The notes under the pieces: generated by a model
The model's database searches: none
The model's input: the letters and a program-made list of their open reading frames with translations, nothing else
Told to the model about the DNA's origin: nothing
Shown: piece by piece, positions 1-4,768 of the stretch
Numbering within the stretch: the first letter of the stretch is position 1
How the letters are laid out: the number at the start of each line of letters is the position of its first letter
Translations under genes and position numbers: made by a program
NCBI GenBank assembly: GCA_038234815.1
Contig: JBBQSU010000165.1
Coordinates: 1-7,281 of the forward strand
Direction of reading: 5' to 3'
DNA length: 7,281 nt
DNA from: JBBQSU01 sp038234815
Lineage (GTDB): Bacteria > Planctomycetota > Phycisphaerae > Tepidisphaerales > Tepidisphaeraceae

Positions 1-1
1 C

Positions 2-1177
2 GAAAATATCCGCATGAAGCGGCAGCGCGGTATCGGCGTGGCCAACAATCAGAACGTCGTGACGATGCGCAAGGTTCACTTCGAAGGTTCGGTGCCGTTC
101 TATAAATCCGGCTCGGGGCACAACATGCTTTGCCTGCTCGACAGCACACTCATCGGCACAGGCACGGGGGAAATGGCGGCCATTGAGAGCAGCGGCATGA
201 TGAACCTTCGCCGGGTGACGGTCGAGGGATTTGGCAAGGTGGTGCATGACACGCGCGGAGGCGGCGACGATCTGCCGGCGCTGGCTGAAAAGCCGACGGT
301 GGTGGCGCGTCACGATCAGGGTTTCACGCTCAACACCGCCGGTGGTGTCGCCGCGCCGCTGGACCTGCCCATTGAGGACATTCCGCTGGTGCGCCCACGC
401 GCGAACGACAAATGGGTTGTGGCGGGTGATACCGGCGCGGAGCTGCAGGCCCAGATCGACGCGGGTGCCGAGTACATCTGCGTCAAGCCGCTCAAGGCGA
501 TTCCGCTAGAGCAGCCGCTGATTTTGCGTGGCAAGCTGAAGCTGTTGTGGGGGATGAACGGACACATTCAGGCAGTGGGCGCCAACAAGGTGGCGGTCCG
601 GATTGAGGATGGCGCTTCGCCGGTGGTTGTGCTGGAGCATATGTATGTCGATGGCCGCATCGAGCATGTAAGCGGTCGCACGTTTGCGTTGCGTCACGGC
701 GATCAGCACGGCGGCTACACGGCAACGGGCGGGGGCAAGACGCACATTATCGACGTCATCGGCAAGGACTACGACATCGGCACGGGCCACACGCTATGGG
801 CCAGGCAGCTTAACGCCGAGTTCGGCAGTCAGCCGCTGTTTGTCAACGCCGGGACGTCATGGATTCTGGGCTTCAAGATGGAATCATCGCCCGCAGGCAG
901 CAAGGACGCGCCCAAAGGCACGCCATCGTTTGCCAACCGCGGGGGCGGGAAATTGGAGCTTTTCGGCGGCCTGCTCTACACCTTGGGCAACAAAAAAGAG
1001 AATGCGCCGACGGTCCCGGCCTTCACCAACGAACGCGGACGCATCGCCGTGTCGTATCGCACCAACGGCATCCCCGCGACGTTCTACGACCGCATTCTCC
1101 AGTCGGGCGACGGGCCAGGCGTCAGTGCCAGGCAGATCAAAGGCCCCGGTGCCGCATTGTTGTGCGACCAACGGTAA
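2..1177 (+). CDS. Parallel beta-helix (pectate-lyase-3-like) protein, 5'-truncated
   Basis: The reading frame is open from the first bases (Glu-Asn-Ile-Arg before the first Met at 14), so the true start lies upstream of the window and only the carboxy-terminal ~391 residues are visible, ending at TAA 1175-1177. Counting from the Met at 14, residues 1-80 read like rungs of a beta-helix (N-rich turns, then 'MRKVHFEG', 'LRRVTVEGFG'). A linker with 'LDLPIEDIPLV' (about 116-126) leads into a second helix start: 'DTGAELQAQIDAGAEYICV' (139-157), then 'LILRGKLKLLWGMNGHIQ' (169-186), and later 'TSWILGFKMES' (281-291) and 'GGGKLELFGGLLYT' (310-323). This order matches planctomycete and Bacteroidetes proteins with pectate-lyase-3/GH28-related helices. 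They are usually exported and presumed to act on or bind polysaccharide. No catalytic residues can be assigned, and the second helix lacks the usual 'DFGAxGDGxTDDT' opening. Substrate unknown. An export signal would be in the missing part. Confidence 0.72.
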   Translation, partial: ENIRMKRQRGIGVANNQNVVTMRKVHFEGSVPFYKSGSGHNMLCLLDSTLIGTGTGEMAAIESSGMMNLRRVTVEGFGKVVHDTRGGGDDLPALAEKPTVVARHDQGFTLNTAGGVAAPLDLPIEDIPLVRPRANDKWVVAGDTGAELQAQIDAGAEYICVKPLKAIPLEQPLILRGKLKLLWGMNGHIQAVGANKVAVRIEDGASPVVVLEHMYVDGRIEHVSGRTFALRHGDQHGGYTATGGGKTHIIDVIGKDYDIGTGHTLWARQLNAEFGSQPLFVNAGTSWILGFKMESSPAGSKDAPKGTPSFANRGGGKLELFGGLLYTLGNKKENAPTVPAFTNERGRIAVSYRTNGIPATFYDRILQSGDGPGVSARQIKGPGAALLCDQR

Positions 1178-1414
1178 AGCGCGGCGTGTCGAGTATGGGA
1201 GCTAAACAGTTTGTGTAAAACTCACCGGTTGCAACAAGTCAGGCGGGTCAAAATGAAGGCATTGCGTCACGCGGGCTTGAAGCGGATTCAGCACGCCGCA
1301 TGCGGTCCGCTCTAGCGGCGGGTTATGTTGCACGTTGGCCACCGCGCGACGGGATGAACAGACAGGCGGACCCGCGTCGAGCATGTGTCGCTATCGCACG
1401 CGATCATGGGCCGC
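1178..1414. other. Non-coding gap between beta-helix gene and MNT gene
   Basis: No convincing gene is present. The one minus-strand frame across it (1384-1202) has no recognisable domain, and its translation looks like read-through of a structured repeat. The gap contains the attC-like fold at 1264-1328 (listed separately) and two short inverted repeats: ATCGC-AC-GCGAT near 1394-1405, and GCCGC-TCAT-GCGGC at 1410-1423, which overlaps the stop codon of the MNT gene. Neither is followed by a T-tract on either strand, so I see no intrinsic terminator for either flanking gene. Confidence 0.5.
1264..1328 (+). repeat. Imperfect foldable element resembling an integron attC site
   Basis: Outer boxes are GCGTCAC (1264-1270) and GTTATGT (1322-1328). 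The second fits the attC core GTTRRRY at 6 of 7 positions; the first fits RYYYAAC at 5 of 7. The two boxes can pair at 6 of 7 positions if G-T wobbles are allowed. Inside them, GCT (1275-1277) pairs with AGC (1314-1316) and AGCGGA (1281-1286) pairs with TCCGCT (1306-1311). The unpaired bases between the two stems are uneven, three on one side and two on the other, which recalls the extrahelical base of attC. The apical part holds the perfect palindrome CCGCATGCGG (1296-1305). Total length of 65 bp is in the attC range. No integrase or second attC is in view, and both core boxes are degenerate, so this could be a decayed site, another small repeat, or chance. Confidence 0.25.
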
Positions 1415-1717
1415 TCATGCGGCATACTGGCCCTTCGCCTCGCGGATAACCCGGTCGCGGAAGTATCGCGAGAGGTCCTCAGCCGCGCGCAGGTCCGCCT
1501 TTCGCCGGAGCAGTTGCATGAGTTCGATCTCCATTCCGGCAATGCCCAGAAGTGTTGGCGTGGCGTCGGGGTGAAACTCCACCAGTACGTTCACCTCGCG
1601 ATCCGTCCGGAAATCGTCGCGCTGGATGGAGCCAGACAGGCTTAGCCTTTGGATTCCGTGCCGTCGGCAGAAGCCGGCGGTTTGCGAGGTGTCGATCTGA
1701 ATTCCGTGATGGCTCAT
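1415..1717 (-). CDS. MNT-type nucleotidyltransferase-like protein (antitoxin family), active site degenerate
   Basis: A 100-residue protein of the minimal nucleotidyltransferase (DNA polymerase beta fold) family, whose members usually pair with HEPN (HepT/DUF86) toxins and inactivate them by AMPylation. Visible parts are 'FCRRHGIQRLSLSGS' (16-30) with the GS of the nucleotide-binding turn, 'EVNVLVEF' (41-48), 'RRKADL' (71-76) and the carboxy-terminal 'DLSRYFRDRVIREA' (81-94), which is typical of the family. In active members the 41-43 motif is D-x-D; here it is E41-V-N43. The third carboxylate (D75) remains. The usual 'LFGS' is 'LSGS' and 'GRKVDL' is 'RRKADL'. I chose ATG 1717 because family members begin about 15 residues before the 'FCRRH' segment. 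A frame-open ATG at 1813 would add 32 residues unlike the family. The Shine-Dalgarno site is weak. No HEPN partner lies on either side, so this is either a decaying orphan antitoxin or a non-catalytic homologue. Confidence 0.75.
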   Translation of the reverse strand: MSHHGIQIDTSQTAGFCRRHGIQRLSLSGSIQRDDFRTDREVNVLVEFHPDATPTLLGIAGMEIELMQLLRRKADLRAAEDLSRYFRDRVIREAKGQYAA

Positions 1718-1833
1718 GTCCGGGCCTGAGCCACTGATTTTGCCCGTCAGTCCCAACGATACACACGCCTGACGCCGCGCACGGCCTTCGCGGACTTGTT
1801 CCCGGGCGGGCAATCGCTAGGCTCGCCGGGCTT

Positions 1834-3522
1834 ATGAGCAATACCCCCGAACCGCACAAGATCATCTATTCCATGATCGGCGTCTCCAAGATGCACGAGA
1901 AGAAGGTGATCCTTAAAGACATCTATCTCTCCTACTTTTATGGCGCCAAAATCGGTGTGCTGGGCTTGAACGGAGCGGGGAAGTCTTCGCTGCTTCGGAT
2001 TCTGGCCGGGACCGACAAAAACTTTGAAGGCCAGATCACCAAGTCCGCGGGGTACAGCATTGGTTTTCTCGAGCAGGAACCGCTGGTCGATAGCCAGTTG
2101 ACCGTCCGCGAGGTGGCCGAGCAGGGCCTGGCCGGGGTTTATGATCTGCTCAAGCAATTTGATGCGATCAATGAAAAGCTAAGCGAGCCGCTGAGCGATG
2201 CGGAAATGGTCAAGGCGCTGGACCGGCAGGGAGCGATTCAGGAAAAGCTCGATCGGGCCAATGCCTGGGATGTGGATCAGCAGTTGGAGCAGGCGCTGGA
2301 TGCGCTGCGTTGTCCGCCGGGGGATACGCCGGTGAAGGTAATCTCCGGCGGGGAAAAACGTCGCGTGGCGCTGTGCCGCTTATTGCTGCAAAAGCCCGAT
2401 ATTCTGCTGCTGGACGAACCGACAAACCATCTTGATGCCGAAAGCGTCGCCTGGCTTGAGGAGCATCTGGCGCGATACGAAGGCACGGTCATCGCCGTCA
2501 CGCACGATCGGTATTTTCTGGATAACGTCGCGGGGTGGATTCTGGAACTGGACCGCGGGCAGGGCATCCCCTGGAAGGGCAATTACACAAGCTGGCTGGA
2601 ACAAAAACAGGCGCGCCTTGCCATCGAGGAAAAGCAGGAATCGAGCCGACAGAAAGCGTTGCAGCGGGAATTGGAATGGGTGTGCTCCAGCCCGAAAGCG
2701 CGTCAGGCCAAGAGCAAGGCGCGCGTGCAGGCTTACGAACAAATGGCGGCCCAGGAACAGGCTCGCAAAATTCAGGAGATCGAAATCTACATTCCGCCCG
2801 GCCCGCGGCTGGGAAATTTGGTGATTCAGGCAGAAAACGTGTCGAAATCGTTCGGCGACAACGTGTTGTACCAGAACATGAATTTCAGCCTCCCGCCGGG
2901 TGGAATCGTCGGAGTGATTGGCCCGAACGGTGCGGGCAAAACCACGCTGTTTCGGATGATTACGGGAAAGGAAAAGCCCGATTCCGGCTCGATCCGCATT
3001 GGCGAAAGCGTGAAACTCACTTACGTTGAACAATCTCGCGACACGCTGGGGACGGAGCAGAGCGTGTGGCAGGCGCTGTCTGACGGACAGGAATTCATCA
3101 TGCTGGGCAGCCAGAAGGTGAACAGCCGTGCGTATGTCAGCCGGTTCGGATTTACCGGGACCGACCAGAGCCGGAGCGTGGGCACGCTATCGGGCGGGGA
3201 GCGCAACCGCATCCACCTGGGCCGGATGCTCAAGAGCGGGGCCAATGTATTGTTGCTGGACGAACCGACCAACGATCTGGACGTAAATACGATCCGCGCG
3301 GTGGAAGAAGCCCTGGAAAACTTCGCGGGCTGCGCGGTCATCATCACCCACGACCGCTGGTTCCTCGACCGCATTGCCACGCACATTTTGGCATTTGAAG
3401 GAGAAAGCGAGGTGCGGTTTTTTGAGGGCAACTTCACCGAATATGAAGCCGACCGGCACAAGCGATTAGGCGCTGAGGCGGATCAGCCACACCGGATTAA
3501 GTATCGAAAAATGACAAAATAG
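1834..3522 (+). CDS. ettA: Energy-dependent translational throttle protein EttA (ABC-F ATPase)
   Basis: A 562-residue ABC-F protein, close in length and sequence to E. coli EttA (about 555 aa). EttA binds the ribosomal E site and gates the first elongation step according to ATP/ADP ratio. It is cytosolic, with two ABC domains and no membrane part. Domain 1: Walker A GLNGAGKSS (44-52), signature SGGEKRR (171-177), Walker B LLLDEP (191-196), switch His224. The linker (about 255-315) is the P-site tRNA interaction motif, including 'ELEWVCSSPKARQ' (279-291). Domain 2: Walker A GPNGAGKT (363-370), signature LSGGER (452-457), Walker B LLLDEP (473-478), switch His506. The protein ends in 'RIKYRKMTK', as EttA does. 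Both catalytic glutamates (E195, E477) are present. ATG 1834 is chosen because the amino terminus then aligns with E. coli EttA ('IIYSMIGVSK' against 'FVYTMHRVGK'). No good Shine-Dalgarno site precedes it. One oddity is Cys284, where family members normally have Arg. It diverges from the MNT gene and appears monocistronic. Confidence 0.97.
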   Translation: MSNTPEPHKIIYSMIGVSKMHEKKVILKDIYLSYFYGAKIGVLGLNGAGKSSLLRILAGTDKNFEGQITKSAGYSIGFLEQEPLVDSQLTVREVAEQGLAGVYDLLKQFDAINEKLSEPLSDAEMVKALDRQGAIQEKLDRANAWDVDQQLEQALDALRCPPGDTPVKVISGGEKRRVALCRLLLQKPDILLLDEPTNHLDAESVAWLEEHLARYEGTVIAVTHDRYFLDNVAGWILELDRGQGIPWKGNYTSWLEQKQARLAIEEKQESSRQKALQRELEWVCSSPKARQAKSKARVQAYEQMAAQEQARKIQEIEIYIPPGPRLGNLVIQAENVSKSFGDNVLYQNMNFSLPPGGIVGVIGPNGAGKTTLFRMITGKEKPDSGSIRIGESVKLTYVEQSRDTLGTEQSVWQALSDGQEFIMLGSQKVNSRAYVSRFGFTGTDQSRSVGTLSGGERNRIHLGRMLKSGANVLLLDEPTNDLDVNTIRAVEEALENFAGCAVIITHDRWFLDRIATHILAFEGESEVRFFEGNFTEYEADRHKRLGAEADQPHRIKYRKMTK

Positions 3523-3579
3523 TTCCGACGGCCGGGGGGGGTGAAGATCGTACCCGCGATCGGCGCATGGCCGGCGGAA

Positions 3580-3619
3580 ACAAAGCCGCCACGGAAACGA
3601 TGGGTTCGATTCCGTGGCG
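3580..3619 (-). terminator. Stem-loop between convergent ettA and PilZ genes, probable terminator
   Basis: CGCCACGGAA (3587-3596) pairs perfectly with TTCCGTGGCG (3610-3619): 10 bp around a 13-nt loop. Three more pairs are possible in the loop (CGA with TCG) after an A-A mismatch. Read on the minus strand, the hairpin lies 28 bp past the PilZ stop codon and is followed by GCTTTGTTTCC, a modest T-rich tract, so it best fits termination of the PilZ transcript. Read on the plus strand it is followed by GAGGCGGCGGG and only later by T-rich bases, so its use by ettA is less likely. A smaller hairpin (GATCG 3546-3550 with CGATC 3557-3561) and a run of eight G (3534-3541) lie closer to ettA. Confidence 0.5.
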
Positions 3620-3646
3620 AGGCGGCGGGTCTTGTATTTCTTTATG

Positions 3647-4102
3647 TCAGGCCGCAAGAGGCTGCGTGCTGAGATAGAGCTTGAGCATTCCGCGATCGAT
3701 GTCGTCCATGTCCACCAAACGGCCGGCGACTTCCACTTCGTGCTCGCCAATTTCGCGGACCCGGGCGACGGTCATCCAGCCCACCCACTCGCGCTTGGGC
3801 TTGGGGGTTTCAGTCGAGCAATCGATGAACGGCGCGATGCCGGCGTAGTCGGGCAATTCCAGGCGCACGCGGATTTGATTGTCCGGGCGGATGTTGGCCT
3901 GCTGGGTACGCATCCGAATGCCGCTCGCCGACAGATCGACGAGCCGGCCGAATTCATGTGCCCCGCGACGCAGGCCGTCCCACCGGTCCACCTTCAAGCC
4001 CTGCTGTTCCATGTCATGCCGGCGGAATTCCCGGCGTTCGTGGCCTGAGGGTTCGGAAGTCACTTGAAACTGCACCCGAGTCGATCGCGTTTGCGTCATC
4101 AT
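3647..4102 (-). CDS. PilZ-domain protein (probable c-di-GMP effector)
   Basis: A 151-residue single-domain protein. PilZ domains bind cyclic di-GMP with an RxxxR motif and a downstream [D/N]xSxxG motif, and typically pass the signal to motility, adhesion or polysaccharide export. Both motifs are present: 'RREFRR' at 23-28 (R23/R27 or R24/R28) and D56-L-S-A-S-G61. Beta-strand-like segments follow ('IRVRLELP', 'EWVGWMTVARVREIG', 'EVEVAGRLV'). There is no signal peptide or membrane segment, so it should be cytosolic. The start is ATG 4102, because AGGAG sits 9 nt upstream of it. A GTG at 4138 would add 12 residues upstream of that Shine-Dalgarno site and is less likely. It lies 132 bp downstream of the ACT-domain gene on the same strand and may be a distal operon member or have its own promoter. 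It converges on ettA. The output partner is not visible in the window. Confidence 0.88.
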   Translation of the reverse strand: MMTQTRSTRVQFQVTSEPSGHERREFRRHDMEQQGLKVDRWDGLRRGAHEFGRLVDLSASGIRMRTQQANIRPDNQIRVRLELPDYAGIAPFIDCSTETPKPKREWVGWMTVARVREIGEHEVEVAGRLVDMDDIDRGMLKLYLSTQPLAA

Positions 4103-4111
4103 GGCCGGTTG

Positions 4112-4116
4112 CTCCT
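4112..4116 (-). promoter_or_regulatory. Shine-Dalgarno site that sets the PilZ start
   Basis: Minus-strand AGGAG with a 9-nt spacer to ATG 4102. It falls inside the longer open frame that begins at GTG 4138, so it decides in favour of the shorter protein. It is the clearest ribosome binding site in the window. Confidence 0.75.
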
Positions 4117-4171
4117 GTGTATTTAGGCGACTTAACACCCATTACATCGGCCAGATGAACCCCCAACTTTT

Positions 4172-4198
4172 GTTAATTTAGGTAATTTAGATAATTTG
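4172..4198. repeat. Three tandem 9-bp AT-rich repeats upstream of PilZ gene
   Basis: On the plus strand the units are GTTAATTTA (4172-4180), GGTAATTTA (4181-4189) and GATAATTTG (4190-4198): exact 9-bp spacing with the core TAATTT in every unit. They sit 70-96 bp upstream of the PilZ start codon, in the only clearly AT-rich stretch of the right half. A 9-bp period is slightly under one helical turn, so the units could be contacted by an oligomeric regulator or act as an AT-rich promoter element. No precise -10/-35 pair can be assigned. Function is inferred from position only. Confidence 0.55.
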
Positions 4199-4234
4199 GG
4201 AGCAAGACAATATATCGGACCTGTCATCGCTGAA

Positions 4235-4744
4235 TTAACCGGCCAAATCACTCTCGGCGATCAATCGAAAGCCCTTTTTGATCAAAATCCGGGCGGCCAA
4301 GGTGGGGTCTTCCACATATAACGCCAGCGTCGGGCCGTGCGGGCGCGATAAAAGCGGGTAAGCATAATGCACGTTGATCTCGGCAAAAAGCAACGCCGAA
4401 CAAATCCGCAAAAGCGGCTGCTGCGTGTCACGGGGCAGCTCGACGCAAAGCAGTTCGCATTCATTGAAGCTGAAATTGCCCGTTCGCAGCAGCTCGCGAC
4501 CGAATTCGGGGTGCGCGCAGATCAGTCGCACCAGTGCCGCGTCCCCGGATTCCTCGATCGACAGCGCCACGATCTGCCCCACCCCTTTTTCCAGCGAGCG
4601 CACCAGCGTCTGCAACTTGCCCACCTTGTTTTCCAGAAAAACCGTGAACTGCCGCACGCGTGGGGACTCAAACCCCGTGCCGTCTTCGGTCAATGGCGGG
4701 AGAAGGTCTTCCATGTCATCCACTTTATCCCAACTTCCGGCCAT
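4235..4744 (-). CDS. Tandem ACT-domain protein (annotated in relatives as acetolactate-synthase-like regulatory protein)
   Basis: A 169-residue cytosolic protein. After a short variable leader, 'RQFTVFLENKVGKLQTLVRSL' (31-51) is the opening strand and helix of an ACT domain, completed by 'GQIVALSIEESGDAALVRLIC' (56-76) and 'ECELLCVELP' (95-104). A second ACT-like half follows: 'LLRICSALLFAEINVHYAYPLL' (111-132) and 'TLALYVEDPTLAARILIKKGF' (139-159). ACT domains are usually amino-acid-sensing regulatory modules that dimerise. I recall near relatives in planctomycetes, some labelled acetolactate synthase on account of the ACT domain, but there is no thiamine-diphosphate catalytic domain here and no ilv gene nearby, so that label should not be trusted. 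ATG 4744 starts 24 bp after the stop of the TMTC-like gene, which suggests co-transcription. Met11 is an alternative start. The ligand is unknown. Confidence 0.8.
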   Translation of the reverse strand: MAGSWDKVDDMEDLLPPLTEDGTGFESPRVRQFTVFLENKVGKLQTLVRSLEKGVGQIVALSIEESGDAALVRLICAHPEFGRELLRTGNFSFNECELLCVELPRDTQQPLLRICSALLFAEINVHYAYPLLSRPHGPTLALYVEDPTLAARILIKKGFRLIAESDLAG

Positions 4745-4768
4745 TGCCTACCAAAAATGTCGCTGGCG

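Noticed and set aside
1202..1384. Minus-strand 60-codon frame as a HEPN partner of the MNT gene
   Set aside because: There is no HEPN RxxxxxH-like motif or helical pattern, and it overlaps the structured attC-like element.
1410..1423. Hairpin GCCGC-TCAT-GCGGC at the MNT stop codon as a terminator
   Set aside because: The stem is only 5 bp and is followed by no T-tract on the minus strand.
1718..1813. Amino-terminal extension of the MNT protein to ATG 1813
   Set aside because: The extra 32 residues are Arg/Gly-rich, do not resemble family members, and would run almost to the ettA start.
1796..1823. Possible ettA promoter: TTGTTC, 16-bp spacer, TAGGCT
   Set aside because: Only about half of each hexamer fits the consensus, and the -10-like box would lie 10 bp from the start codon, implying a nearly leaderless message. 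Too weak to list.
2380..3033. Minus-strand open frame of 217 codons within ettA
   Set aside because: It is a shadow of the ettA codons covering Walker B and the linker. The composition is typical of antisense reading in GC-rich genes and no domain is recognisable.
3597..3625. GGGTTCGATTCC looks like a tRNA T-arm
   Set aside because: With loop TTCGATT the flanking five-base arms do not pair beyond two bases, and no D-arm, anticodon arm or CCA-side acceptor can be drawn upstream. The bases are better explained by the 10-bp stem-loop at 3587-3619.
3614..4048. Plus-strand open frame of 144 codons opposite the PilZ gene
   Set aside because: It is the antisense of a gene with clear PilZ motifs and a good ribosome binding site, and its translation has no recognisable domain.
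4103..4234. c-di-GMP riboswitch in the PilZ leader
   Set aside because: I looked for the conserved GEMM-type core and tetraloop receptor elements and saw none in the AT-rich gap.
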